A stretch of 64,000 nucleotides of DNA. Origin: Cladocopium goreaui (lineage: Eukaryota > Sar > Dinophyceae > Suessiales > Symbiodiniaceae). The notes under the pieces are model-generated. The model was not told the origin of the DNA and ran no database searches. It worked only from the letters and a program-made list of their open reading frames with translations. The position numbers and the translations under genes are program-made. The stretch lies in NCBI GenBank assembly GCA_947184155.2, contig CAMXCT020002756.1, positions 1 to 64,000 on the forward strand. The letters are read 5' to 3'. Positions 23,711 to 34,660 of this stretch are shown here, piece after piece (the stretch's first letter is position 1; each line of letters begins with the position of its first letter).

Positions 23711-23743
23711 GCTGCCCTATGGTGAAACAGGATACATGATGCG

Positions 23744-23789
23744 TGCATCAGCAAGTCTCAGACAGTTCTGGTTGACTCATGCTGATGCA
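23744..23789 (-). other. Conserved-tip hairpin 5, 97 nt past the phosphatase stop
   Basis: Arms TGCATCAGCA / TGCTGATGCA with the canonical tip. On the minus strand it lies 97 nt beyond the stop codon of the gene ending at 23886. Confidence 0.75.
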
Positions 23790-23885
23790 TTTCATTTGGA
23801 AATTGAAAAAAAACGTGCTACCAAGGCTCGTAGTGCGCAAGCAAGTGCGAGCTAGGCTGTGCCATGTTCGAGATCCCGGCACCAC

Positions 23886-24572
23886 TCAGAGCGCTGTTGA
23901 CAATGCATCCAAAACATATTCTCGATGGCGCCATGGGCGAAGAGACGGCCTCTTTGTGAGCAACAGCTTGATCGCATCCTCCGCGCTGTAGTCATAGGCC
24001 ACAATAAGCCAAGCACACAAAATCGCGGCGCTGCGATTGATCCCACCAAAGCAATGAAACAAAATGTGCATGGGCTTGTCTTCGTGGACGGCAATGATTG
24101 ACTGTTGCCACAGTTGGAGGCATATGCTTTTCCAGCTGGAGAGGCATTTCCTTTGCAATGCTTCGTGCCGTTCCAAGTCGCGGCCCGGCTGCTTCAATGT
24201 GATGTCATCCAACTGACAATGAATATGAACTACATCGTGCTCATTGAAATAATCTTTCCAATTCGATGGAGCTCCATGTGATTGCATCTCAGTCTCACAC
24301 ATGGAAACAACCACTGTTACAGAGACACCAAGATCTTCTTTGATGACATCCAAGTTGCAAGCGGCTTGCAAGCTGCCAAGCAGCACACTTGCCCTTTCTG
24401 TAGGCTTGCAAACAAGGCAACCATCCACAGGCCACGCAGCTATGGATGAGAAGCTGTAAGTGTGTTGGTAGATGATTTCGTCCAAGGCCGTCCATGAAGC
24501 AGTATCATTGTACGCATCCTGGATGTCCTTTTGCCTGGCTTGCGACCACTTCAGCATCACACGTTGCGCCAT
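23886..24572 (-). CDS. Dual-specificity/tyrosine phosphatase-like protein
   Basis: From the ATG at 24572 this is 228 residues. Around residues 172-181 it reads FHCFGGINRSA, the Cys-x5-Arg active-site loop (C174, R180) followed by Ser, as in dual-specificity and other Cys-based phosphatases. The preceding SVTVVVSMCETE (84-95) and HDVVHIHCQLDD (112-123) fit the family's central strands; D122 or D123 is a candidate general acid. The helix after the loop (AAILCAWLIVAYDYSAEDAI) also fits. The exon begins at an AG|G acceptor (TTCTCAG|GTAGGC) just upstream of this ATG, so an upstream exon is possible. Phosphatase activity is inferred from motifs only; the substrate is unknown. A conserved-tip hairpin follows the stop. 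Confidence 0.7.
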   Translation of the reverse strand: MAQRVMLKWSQARQKDIQDAYNDTASWTALDEIIYQHTYSFSSIAAWPVDGCLVCKPTERASVLLGSLQAACNLDVIKEDLGVSVTVVVSMCETEMQSHGAPSNWKDYFNEHDVVHIHCQLDDITLKQPGRDLERHEALQRKCLSSWKSICLQLWQQSIIAVHEDKPMHILFHCFGGINRSAAILCAWLIVAYDYSAEDAIKLLLTKRPSLRPWRHREYVLDALSTAL

Positions 24573-24738
24573 GGATGAGCCTACCTGAGAACACTGATGT
24601 CTTTTACCTGAGAAGAAAAAAGCTGCCACATCGTACATTCAAGCTGTGGAGTGAAGCACCTGGAAGCGACAACACAAAGCTCTTCAAGCAGGCAAATCTT
24701 TTTGGCAACTCAGGCACGAAACACAGATTTGCTTTCAT

Positions 24739-24775
24739 GCATGGAAACTCAGACAGTTCTGGTTGCTTCACATGC
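24739..24775 (-). other. Conserved-tip hairpin 6
   Basis: Canonical tip T-CAGA-CAGT-TCTG-GTT. Arms GCATG-GAA and TTC-A-CATGC pair with small bulges. It lies between the 24940 gene and the phosphatase gene. Confidence 0.65.
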
Positions 24776-24829
24776 GAAACTTGCAAAAGGAAATAATTCT
24801 ACGTAAACCTCAAACAGTACTGGTGTGCT

Positions 24830-24869
24830 CGCTTGTGAAGCTCAGACAGATCTGGTTGCTTCACGTGCG
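24830..24869 (-). other. Conserved-tip hairpin 7, 71 nt past a stop
   Basis: Tip T-CAGA-CAGA-TCTG-GTT. Arms GTGAAGC / GCTTCAC, 7 bp perfect, continuing outward with CGC/GCG. It lies 71 nt beyond the stop at 24940 on the sense strand. A diverged, poorly paired relative lies at 24809. Confidence 0.7.
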
Positions 24870-24939
24870 ATGCGTTAAAAACCAGTGAGTTCTGCCAGGT
24901 TCTTACTTGCTAATTGCATGCTGTCTTGAAAGCCAGCTG

Positions 24940-25821
24940 TCAGGCATTGTTCCACTTGCCCGCTTTCACTTTGGCAGGCGTTTCTACAATGAGATCAGAA
25001 GCAGGTCGTTTTTGGGTGGTGCTCATTTGCAGTCCACAGATGCCACGTCGCTCTGCTTCCACTGCGTCCATCTGCTCATCAGTGGCCAGCTTGAAGATCT
25101 TCTCAGCGATCACAGTCATGTTGGCACCTTGATCGTCGGCGGAAACTTTTCCCACCAACAGATGCACTTTGTGATCTGCCATGTTGAAATGGTGCGTTTG
25201 TTCCAGTTGGCAGAAAGCTTCAACAGAGAATGGTTTGGGATTTTTTGCTGCCACAGCGATGACCTTGGTGTGCTGCATCATGAAGACTTCATCATCTCCA
25301 GTGCCCGATTTCTTGATGGTTGGCTCCTCATCGTCCGCGCGAACGAGCATACTGATGTACCCAGGGAAAATGGGTGCATCTTGCAATTTCACACCAAAGC
25401 CTGAAAAGAGCAGATCTTCATATGGACAAGCAATGGGATAAACCATACCAACGGCTCTCTGGTTCTCCAAGCGCAGGATCTTGCGTACCATCGGCCGGCT
25501 CTGGTCATTGTATTCTTTGTACAACGCCGGCTGTGCAGCTACGACTTGAAACTGACATTCTGGCAATTGCACAGTTGCTGTTTCACTCTCTTGCGTCTGC
25601 AACACACCGGCAGCGGCTGCAGGCACATTGGATCGTGAAATGCCCGCTTTGCGGTTGTTTGTCGCTAGCCTCACGTCCACTGGCTGCTTGAAACAAATTC
25701 CTGCTGGACCACGTTTCTGTAAGAGTGTGAGAAGTTGCTCCTTGGAAGCTACAGCCGCCAGAGCTTGAAGATTCTGTTCGTCGACCAGAATTCTTTCAAT
25801 CTCTCCAGTGTGATCTGCTAC
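24940..25821 (-). CDS. Hypothetical protein, last exon of 293 codons
   Basis: The frame opens at an AG|G acceptor (CTCTCTAG|GTAGCAG, exon start 25821, phase 0) with an in-frame TAG just before it, and runs to a stop at 24940. It begins VADHTGEIERILVDEQNLQA, then ASKEQLLTLLQKRGPAG, suggesting a small helical N-terminal domain. The middle reads PALYKEYNDQSRPMVRKILR and VGMVYPIACPYEDLLFSGFG, and the end reads KRPASDLIVETPAKVKAGKW, a basic tail. I recognise no family. The upstream exon or exons with the true start were not found. It sits head-to-tail with the phosphatase gene on the same strand, with two conserved-tip hairpins in between. Confidence 0.55.
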   Translation of the reverse strand, partial: VADHTGEIERILVDEQNLQALAAVASKEQLLTLLQKRGPAGICFKQPVDVRLATNNRKAGISRSNVPAAAAGVLQTQESETATVQLPECQFQVVAAQPALYKEYNDQSRPMVRKILRLENQRAVGMVYPIACPYEDLLFSGFGVKLQDAPIFPGYISMLVRADDEEPTIKKSGTGDDEVFMMQHTKVIAVAAKNPKPFSVEAFCQLEQTHHFNMADHKVHLLVGKVSADDQGANMTVIAEKIFKLATDEQMDAVEAERRGICGLQMSTTQKRPASDLIVETPAKVKAGKWNNA

Positions 25822-27239
25822 CTAGAGAGCCGAGAGTGCTTCATTAAAAGCCTTTGGGGCCAACTGCTTTCATTGCCCATATGCTGTTGGCAGAAGAAGC
25901 CTTTGGGTAACGAGCGCTGTCAAAGGCTCTCCTTGCCATGTGTCAATTTGATGTCATTGATTTTGCCTTTGCATGCATGCTGCATGTAGAAAATTCATGG
26001 TTTAAACCATGCATGTGCACGACCAATGCGCTATATATATATATATATCTATTGGCAAGAAAAGGATACTATATTTCTTTTTTGGCTCAAATTGGTTCCG
26101 CCCACACGGGTGGTTAACCATGCGCTGTCCGAACAAAAAAGATAATAGATATTTTTTTTTTAAATATATCACAGATTTCTCCCTGTTTTTGTGTCGATGT
26201 TTCCTTTTTTGGTGCAATTAAACCTCCCATGGTTTTCCATGCATGCATGGAGCAGGCGTTGCTGCATTTATTTTTGAAGATTCAAGTCCGAGACCGAACA
26301 GATTCATGTGTTGCATGAACAGATTCATGTGTTGCATGCATGATTTTTTTAAACAGATAGCAACATTTACTTGTCTGCATGCCAGTCACATGATCTGTGC
26401 ACGTGACCAGCCACAAATTCTTCAGTCCAAAATCTTTGGAGTTTTTTTTTTCAACCTGGCGAATGCATCTCGGCATGCTTTGCCAAAGCGGTGCTATGTG
26501 GACACTGGAGCTGGTCAATGCCAGCACGGTCAGAGGATGGAAGGTGCCACCCCCTCCGCCATGCTGGGTGTGGAATGCTGCAGCGGGAGAGAACAGCAAT
26601 TTCAAAATAATGGGGAATGATGGTTCCAATTAAGGGGAGTGCCAGCTCCGCTACCATGCATGGTTGTGGATTACGGCGTGTTTCTTTCATGCACGCAGCC
26701 ATTTGAAGATTTGCAGGCGCAGTGGTTCGGGCCATGGCTTTGCACAGGCTGAAACCAGAGAAGAACAAAAAGGGTGGCCACAAAAAGGTCAAGGCTAGGA
26801 AGGCACAGGTGCCAGGGGCCACCCGTTCGTTTCGCATGATGCCTGACAAGCTCCATCCAGGACTTGTGTCTTGGTGTTTTGGTTGCACCCATGGGAGGGA
26901 GATGGAGGGTGTTGCATTTTTTGTATCAATCTAGTTGTTTGGCAGGCGCCTGCATGCGCCAGCCATGCAAGTCAAGCTGCATGTATCGTTGAATAGTCAG
27001 GATTACCATTTACCGGCTGATAACATCCCCATGTATACTTCGTCAACCAAACAAGGTGTTCACTCAAAACTGTTACTTTGCAGTAGGTGCATTCAAACTA
27101 TGACCTCACTGCTGCAATCCAAGGCTGGTGGCATTGAATGCTGGTGGATTTCCTTTTGCACTCTTGAGCATGGTCGAGCTGATCTTCCGAAGCATGTCGC
27201 AACCTGCGGTGGTTGCTTGTCCGTATGCATCGGTGAATG
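25822..27239. other. Intergenic; short repeats, weak plus-strand exon
   Basis: A (TA)n tract lies at 26032-26052, and a 21-bp unit GAACAGATTCATGTGTTGCAT is duplicated at 26298-26340. A weak plus-strand reading at about 26735-26860 (MALHRLKPEKNKKGGHKKVK) is basic and may be an exon, but I cannot support its ends. Confidence 0.35.
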
Positions 27240-27565
27240 AATAAATACATATACATATACATATACATACACATACATATACATATACATTTACATATAC
27301 ATATACATATACATACACATACAGACATACATACATGCATGCATGCATACATACATACCTACCTACCTACCTACCTACCTACCTACCTACCTACATACAT
27401 ACATACATACATACATACATACATACATACATACATTACATACATTACATACATAACATACATAACATACATACATACATACATACATACATACATACAT
27501 ACATACATACATACATACATACATACATACATACATGCATACATACATACATACATACATACATA
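27240..27565 (+). repeat. TACA/TACC microsatellite
   Basis: An ATACAT-rich lead passes into long (TACA)n, a (CCTA)n block at about 27357-27393, then (TACA)n again with a few TTACATACA and ATAACATACA interruptions. Like the 16-bp array it is open in several frames (cycles such as HTYI or MYVC), which are repeat products. Confidence 0.92.
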
Positions 27566-27953
27566 TTGTCACCTAGAGTTCGATAAAAAATAAAGAGGTC
27601 TTTTTACAAACAAACAACTTCATGGTGTATATATTTACTGTATATAAAAACATGTATTGTCGATACATGCGTTTTTTCAACCCACAAGGTGAGATCATCC
27701 ACAGATATCTTCACCATCAAACTTGAAGAAACTAGCAATCATTTGGGGGAGAAAAAAACACCAGTTACCAGTTGTCAACCCTTCCACGCTATCCCCATCA
27801 CTCTTCGATCCCAGACTTTGGGATGCGCAGAGATTTTCGCTGGATGCAAGAGCATTTGCGGTGGCTTCAGGCTAGGGGTTGGGGATGAATCAACCATGGA
27901 GCCAACCCAGCAGTGCAACCGTAAATGCCAGCCCCAAATCAACACATGTGCAG

Positions 27954-28087
27954 TAATGTCAACCCTGGATTAATAAACCCCTAGGCTGGTTAATTGGGGG
28001 GATACCATTTAAGTATTGGATTATGACTATTGGAGGAGTACCACCCTAATTAATAAACTATGGTTTATTAATCCGGGGTTGACATTA
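27954..28087. mobile_element. MITE-like inverted repeat, family 3
   Basis: The ends TAATGTCAACCCTGGATTAA and GGGGTTGACATTA are inverted, and the next 10 bp (TAATAAACC / GGTTTATTA) also pair, giving a roughly 25-bp arm in a 134-bp unit. Only one copy in this window. No coding capacity. Confidence 0.6.
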
Positions 28088-28187
28088 TTCAATTTGAGGT
28101 TTTGGACATTTCCTCTGAAGAATTGATAGATGAACCATGAATTTGAAGGTGCTGGCATTTTGAAACATCCTTCTATCTATCGCATGT

Positions 28188-28303
28188 GAAACCGCTGGAC
28201 AGGTCTCTTGGCTATGCTGCTGCTAGCTTCGAGCTGGACGACAGCCCACTGCAAGATTTCCTGAGTGGCATAGGCTTTGCCTACGCCTTGGCCTTGTGCG
28301 CCA
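28188..28303 (+). CDS. Candidate exon, unrecognised protein
   Basis: After the acceptor GGACAG|GTCTCTTGG, one frame reads SLGYAAASFELDDSPLQDFL then SGIGFAYALALCAR, with a donor possible at CCAGG|GTAATC. The end is hydrophobic, perhaps a membrane segment. It could be a lone exon or an upstream exon of the 29111 gene; I cannot decide. Confidence 0.35.
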
Positions 28304-29110
28304 GGGTAATCCGTGGTGTTGCTCAGATCAATTCAAAGTATGCAACACTTGTGACTATACAAGGGATTTCAAACAAAAGTAATACCATTGATGTAATCTT
28401 ATACCAGTGAACCCATCTACATACTTTTATATTTTGTAATGTATACCATCCGTGTATCAGTTTCTACCAGTGCCTTTTGAACATTCATCACAGGATAGCT
28501 TGAGAAACAGTTCAAGCATCGTGCACAAGAGCCCCATCCATCTCGCACGCAATCGCTGCCAACTAAGGCTGGCCTTTTTTGGCTAGCACCAGTTTGCTCA
28601 TCTTGGATATGGGTTAACAGGCTACTCGTCTCAAGTTTCAGTCAATCCCAGGTGCAAAATCTTAGATCATGCAGCCTCTAGTCATTTCAAACCTGTTTCA
28701 ATCATGGGTATATGACAAGATATGACAAGTCATGTTGTCTTGCCAGACTCATGGCCCCAATGTCGAACTCAACAAAACTGTTCACAAGTCAATCAAAGTG
28801 GTCATCCAAAACCTCTTTATGCCGGGAGTCTTTTTGTTGTTGCCTATAGGGGAACAAGCAAACGTTCACGGCTATGTCCACTTGGCAATCCCAAAGTGCC
28901 TTCAGTGGCATCTGCGAGTCTTGGTAATATACTTACGGCTGAAAGGGCATGGGTGTTGGAGGTTCTTTCAATCCAAATACGGTGTTGGTTTGAACCTGTT
29001 TGGATAGCATTGGATCAGTCTTACCCAAAATGAAAAGCCTGGAAGATTTAAGCTCTGCCACATCCCTCAGAAACCATTTGGTTCAAGTTAAAAACTTGTT
29101 GGTGCCAACC

Positions 29111-31651
29111 ATGTCGGACAGCCCACCAGCTCTAGCGTCCTCACCAGCATCTCCTGTGGCCGATTCCAGCGAGTGGATGCATGTTGGGCCAGAGATGGGG
29201 GAGGCGGAGTATGTTGTTGCCTTACAGAAGTTGGGCATTCAAATGGCTGCCAGCATCCCACAGAAGCTCCAGGAACGGGCTGTGACTCCATTATCGGTTC
29301 AACCCGAGTGTGATCTGCTCATAGGTGATTTCAAATGCAAAACCAAGGAAAGAGACTTGTTTCCTATCTGCACTAATTTCAGGATGTCGGGATTCAGGGA
29401 TTTTGAAAGAATTTGAAACAGTGTTTGTTTGATAGGACCCCCACATAACTCTACCAATTCCAGCTGGGTTAAGATGTCCATCTAAGGTTGAAGAACTACT
29501 GGTGCATCTTCTCAATCTTGAAGTTGCATACATTTCGATCTCGCCACCCATCGAAACCGGAGCTGATGATTGTGATGGAATCATTCAACGACCATTTCCA
29601 GGCAACAAGCCATGCATATATTATAAGTATCCAACCCAAATCAGAAATTTATTAAAGTTTGATTATTGATGTTTCCCAATTACAATATGCAAACCATCCC
29701 AAGCTCCATGCAGGGCCTTGCTATCCGAGCTGATGAGCACACAGCTGCTTGGCTGCCTTATGTGCTGTCCCATGTCAGGGCACATTCAAAAAATCAAACA
29801 GGGAACACTGATGATCCATTTGTGCGCTCCAAAGGATACACAGACCAAAATGAAGAACACGGTGGGGAAGGTTCAGAAATTGTGGTCTGGACTTCGCAGG
29901 ACATATGGTGGGATGTTAGTGTGAACCATTCGTCCCTTTCAAAACCTTTATTCAACAGAAATGTCCATAATAAAAAAAGGTGCTTGTCCAATCGGTTTTA
30001 ATTACATCATTGCCCAGTCCCAAGAGTCCATTTGAAAGCCACATTACAAGCTTGCACTGGGAAATTGTAGCTGCAGGATGTGGCAGAATTCACCAGATGC
30101 TTCCAGATCACCATGGGTTCAGAAGATCAAAGACTTCATGGAGAAAGCCCACGATGACCCAACACCAGTGGGGAAGGGGGCAGAGCCGGATGCTGAAACC
30201 GAATACATGGGGAGTGACCAAGAATTATCTGTGAGTGATACTTCAGATGGAATCCCTGACCATTTCATGGGGATGGTTGACGAACCTGTGATGGCATCCC
30301 ATGATGAGGTACCTTGGTTCTTACTTTGAAACTTTCATTTTGACACAGGAGTGAAAAACTAGTCTGAATGATATCAGGGTGATACGTAGTCGCTAGCCCA
30401 AGTGTGGTTGAAACAGGTTTCAAAACATATGCATGCACAATCCTGCAAATCTATTTGTTATACACCCACCATGTGAACATCCCCCAAGATTGGTCACAGG
30501 ATATTTGTTTCATCGTGGTACTATATAGTTGCCTTTCCTTGTAATTATATACTTTACCTAACTATGTGCATCCTGCGGCCCAGGACAGCGATGTCAGCAG
30601 CAACATCTGGGGTGACCAACAGCTTCAACTTGTTCTGGCTGATGATATTGGCCTTGAAGGCGCATCCAAGGAACCTGCAGCCAGCTGTGACCAGGGAGCA
30701 GATGGTGCAGGCCATGAGGGCGAGTCCCATGAACCGGGATCTAAGCACATTGAGGCTGCCAATGCCCTCTTCACTGATGAGGAATGGGGTGTTAAAAAAC
30801 ATGGCTGTTGTTTTATACTGGGAAGAGTGTACAGGATAAAACCATTTAACACAAAAAAACAACTTTGGTGATTGTCTTTAGTGGGGTTCTTACACTAAGG
30901 ATCCTGAAGCTTTCAAGGATGCCTTGAATGAGATCAAACCAGAACCTGTGGATGTGGAGCCAGCTCATGGGTCCAAGTCCAAGAAGCGTAAGTCCAAGTC
31001 CAAGTCCAAGTCCAAATCCCGTTCCAAGCGAGCTAAGGGGGGTCATGATACTTCTACAGAAGCTAGAGCTGGTTCTGTGGATAGAGAACAGGTGCTGCAA
31101 TCGTTTGATCAAAAGTACCAGGATGTGATCAAAAGTCTCCCACATGTTCTGTGGCCAACGTCTACGAAGCATGGTGAACACAGCTACACGGCGACCCTTA
31201 TCTTCCAACCCAAGAATACTTTATGATTCGGGGTTAGTTGAAATCATGGTATGTCTTATGGTCACTATAGGCTGGTAGGCTGGGGACTCATACCTCAAAA
31301 CCATTCAGCTAAGGAGAGTGGGCGAAGCCAGAGTGGAAGTGCTTCTCAGGCAGCAGGCGCTGAAACCCAAGTCAGATGTTCAGGGCAACAAGCTTTCGGG
31401 TGAGAAGGGAAAGTCGACACTTGGGTCAGATTGAACAATATGTTATAACCTCAAGCTCCACAATTTTCTTTCCGGGAAGACCAGTAGAAGGGAACCCCAA
31501 CTCACTATACCCAAAGCTAGCATTCAAACATAATATCAACAGCCCGTGATGCACGGCCTGTCTTAGGATGACGTTCGCCAAGAACATCAAGGATACCTGG
31601 GATCAGGTGCGAAAGAAGATGGGCATGGCTGACCCAGAGGAAGTTGATTAA
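29111..31651 (+). CDS. Multi-exon acidic/Ser-Lys-rich protein of dinoflagellate type
   Basis: The start is ATG at 29111, giving MSDSPPALASSPASPVADSS and an acidic helical stretch. Later exons I can bound are: about 30107-30308 (KIKDFMEKAHDDPTPVGKGA, donor GAG|GTACC), 30584 to about 30797 (acidic, ends FTDEEWGVKK), 30900 to about 31190 (DPEAFKDALNEIKPEPVDVE, a KSKSKSKSR basic run from (AAGTCC)n, then QVLQSFDQKYQDVIKSLPHV), 31309 to about 31408 (LRRVGEARVEVLLRQQALKP) and the last at 31567-31651 (MTFAKNIKDTWDQVRKKMGM, TAA). An exon near 29690-29790 is likely. The basic run suggests nuclear targeting. The organisation resembles multicopy dinoflagellate proteins of unknown function; no known domain is seen. 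Confidence 0.5.
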
Positions 31652-31958
31652 GTAATTTTCAATCGTGGTGGCTGAAAGCCTGCCATATGACATCAGAGTG
31701 TTGCAGGCATGGCTACATACACTAGTAGGATCGCTGGAAGGGTGGCAATGAAATGAGCGAGTGCATTCCAAATTCCACTATCATGCTTTCACAGAATCAC
31801 AGAATTTGTGGTGGTTTGATGCTGACCTTCCAAAATTCTGAGATGCAGCGTAGTCTAGGGGAAGCGATGGGGCGCCTCCTTTCTTAGCCACACTGCGTGT
31901 GTTATCACAACAGTTTGAACGCCTGTGGCAGTGAGATGTGAAAATATGATGCCAAAGA

Positions 31959-32632
31959 TTGAGCCACGGGGATATCAGCAAATTAAGTGACAATCGTTGG
32001 GTTTATGGGAACACCAAAGAATGGGGGCCAAATAAGAAACCTAACCCATCCAGATTCTTCAGCCTTACATCCATTGCTACCATCAACCGTGGTCAACCGT
32101 GCCCGCTCAGGAATTGCATGGTGTGCAGATGCTGCATTTGTCTCCTCATGTGTTGCATCACCAATACACCATTTATATTGGAGCAGCCTGGGAGTTCACT
32201 TTTGGAGTGGCACCCATATTTCCAACTGCTGTGTCGGCGATTCAAAATCTACCGCGTGCCATGCCCTAAACAAGTTGATATGATTAGATGAAGAATTCAG
32301 CCCCAAAAGTTAAGGAGGTCATGTGCCATCTGGAATCGATCCTAGGTATTTGTATGGCTTGGATCCTTCGGAGGAGGCAGTGCCTGGTCAGGAATTATGG
32401 GCCCCACCATGCTGGAAAATTAAAGGAAAAAACCATTGGTTTCAACACAGGATGTTTTCGGGACCCTGGAATATCCTTGAGGATTGCCATGGCCCATGCA
32501 TTCAGGTCCAAAGCCGACGTTGCTTTACTCCAATTATCAATGGATTCAATCCCTCTACTTGCCACTGCCGAGCAACGTGGAATGGACATCGGAGATGAGC
32601 CGGAAGCACCTGGGAACCGAATAGGTGTTTAG
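31959..32632 (+). pseudogene. Fragment of the dinoflagellate EQP-SSLLE multicopy family
   Basis: Near 32160-32260 one frame reads TPFILEQPGSSLLEWHPYFQ followed by LLCRRFKIYRV. I recall a very large dinoflagellate family with the same EQP-x-SSLLE-x-P core (recalled, not looked up). Flanking frames switch between KEWGPNKKPNPSRFFSLTS and the later FNTGCFRDPGISLRIAMAHA, so several exons or frame breaks are needed. No start found. It is probably a decayed copy or the 3' part of a gene; such families are often near mobile DNA. Function unknown. Confidence 0.4.
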
Positions 32633-32659
32633 TGCTATGGGTCTCCCATAAATAGTCTG

Positions 32660-32915
32660 ATAGATAGATAGATATATATATATATGTATATATATATAAC
32701 CGGTGAGTATGTACTATATATATATGTATGTATGTATGTATGTAAGTAATGAAATGAAATGAAATGTAATGTAATGTAATGCAATGTTATGTTATGTTAA
32801 GTTATGTTATGTTATGTTATGTGATGTATGTATGTATATGTGCACCACACCTATCAGTACCATATAGAGTCATCCCACCAACCCAACCCAACCCAACCCA
32901 ACCCAACCCAGGTAT
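32660..32915 (+). repeat. Microsatellite cluster
   Basis: GATA/TATATG, (TATG)n, (AATG)n, (TTATG)n and (ACCCA)n blocks follow one another. The (ACCCA)n at about 32882-32910 reads CCAACCCAACC. Non-coding. Confidence 0.85.
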
Positions 32916-33317
32916 ATCGATGGGTCAGGAATTCTGCGTGTTTGCGGGGGCAGTGACCTGAAGAACAGCCAATACTACCCGAAGCTCTTCGGACATGCTG
33001 TGGCACAGGCCTTTCAGGCTCATGCGAAAGAGGTTCAGGATTCTGTGAAAACCCAACTGATGCTCGGTTCAAGTTGGCTTCCCAACATCAGCTCCCAACA
33101 GCCATTGACAGGCAATCAATGGTTTCTCAACCGTATGCCAGTTATGACATAATTCGGCTTCGCATCAGGCATGCAGGTCACACTGTATACCCTTACTTAA
33201 CATATCAGCATTAGCATAAGACATTGTGGTCAGTATCCGGCCCAGGAAAAAACTCCAAAAGATGGAAAAGCCAATCCGGCGTATGAAGGACTGTGCATTT
33301 CATGGGGCTATCATGGG

Positions 33318-33650
33318 CCATTTACACACACACATATATATATATATATTGTGTATGGCATATATGTATCATTATATGTGTACATATATTATATGTATAT
33401 AAATGTAAATATACATGTGCAGTGCATATGTTAGTATATTTATAGATACATGTATATTTAGCATATATATATATCCAATATGCCATATATATATATATGG
33501 TCCTTTTGTAAATATATATATATATATATATATATAACCAATATGCCATATATATATGGTCCTTATATCTATATAATATGTTTTACATATATGTAAAACA
33601 TATCATACAGAAAGGACCATATATATATATATATATATGGCATATTGGTT
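33318..33650. repeat. TA-rich inverted repeat with paired GGTCCTT arms
   Basis: From 33536 to 33650, AACCAATATGCCATATATAT and ATATGGTCCTT pair with AAGGACCATAT and ATGGCATATTGGTT. The central ATATGTTTTACATATATGTAA is itself self-complementary. A partial copy of the left arm lies at 33474-33506. The block is preceded by (TA)n and (CA)n runs. This is either a TA-rich MITE or a microsatellite-driven palindrome. Confidence 0.65.
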
Positions 33651-34221
33651 TATATTCCAAATCAATCCAAAGCAGATCCCCAGAATACCCAGTGATTGAG
33701 GTTTCAGATCCCCAGAATACCCACCAGTTGTCCAGCTCTAATCCCAGTGATTGAGTTTTGGGGATATATCAGCACAACCCCTTATTATCCCATCAATCAT
33801 CACCAGTCTGTGGAGTCTGGGAATTCCGGTGCAGGATCTTTCATGGGCTTCTTCAGCTGACCTGCCGCAAGTCTTGGAAGCCCTGCGATCCTAGATGGAT
33901 CTATAGCAATGCTGCCACTAATTCGGGGGCTTGTGCAGCCCGGGAATGGAAACCATGACCCAGAAGCAAAATATATTGGGATTTCCCTCAGGCTTGGATC
34001 TATAGGAGCTAACTTTTTGATTTTGATCCAAAAAAAAACAAACTTTGTGGAGAAATTGCAATTTTTGATGAAACAATCAAAATCCGAGAATCCGGGAAAA
34101 AGCCGAGAATCACCCAAGAATAGCCGGGAAATTTCTTGGATTTTGGAGCAGCTCGGAATTTTGGAAAATCACACACATTTTCCCCGAAATTGCCCAAGAA
34201 TGTTCTCGCATTCTCGGATTC

Positions 34222-34405
34222 TTGGTTTCCCGGTTTCTCGGTTTCTCGGTTTCTCGGGGTGTTGTTCTATGTTATTCTATGTTGTTCTCGGTTTCTCGGT
34301 TTCTCGGTTTCTCGGTTTCTCGGTTTCTCGGTTTCTCGGATTCTCGGTTTCTCGGATTCTCGGTTTCTCGGATTCTCGTTTTCTCGGATTCTTGGTTTCT
34401 CGGTT
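34222..34405 (+). repeat. GGTTTCTC octamer array
   Basis: Tandem GGTTTCTC/GGATTCTC units are interrupted once by GGGGTGTTGTTCTATGTTAT. The 8-bp unit is open in three forward frames (cycles such as FLGFSVSR), so the apparent frames at 33909-34513 are repeat products. Confidence 0.88.
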
Positions 34406-34660
34406 ATATGCTTAGAGGTCTCAGAAGGATTCATTCCCGGAGCTGCATTTTTCAAGCCTAAAATAGAAATTCAGAGCGATTCCATTTTGGAGAAATTGAT
34501 CCCTATAATATGACGAGCGACCATGTAAAAGATATGTCTCTGCTGTCTTGAGAGTGAAGCATTTTAAGTCAAGAGATCATAACATATATCAAGATTATTT
34601 CATGAATGTATTTCTAAACCCCAGCCATCTGCGGTCAAGTCTATATAGGTTGGTTTAACC

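Noticed and set aside
26070-26095. TTTTTTGGCTCAAATTGG resembling the end of the dinoflagellate spliced leader
   Set aside because: Only about ten bases agree with the leader end and the upstream part is missing; a chance match in T-rich DNA.
27237-27593. 118-aa HTYI-repeat ORF and its antisense
   Set aside because: A product of the TACA microsatellite.
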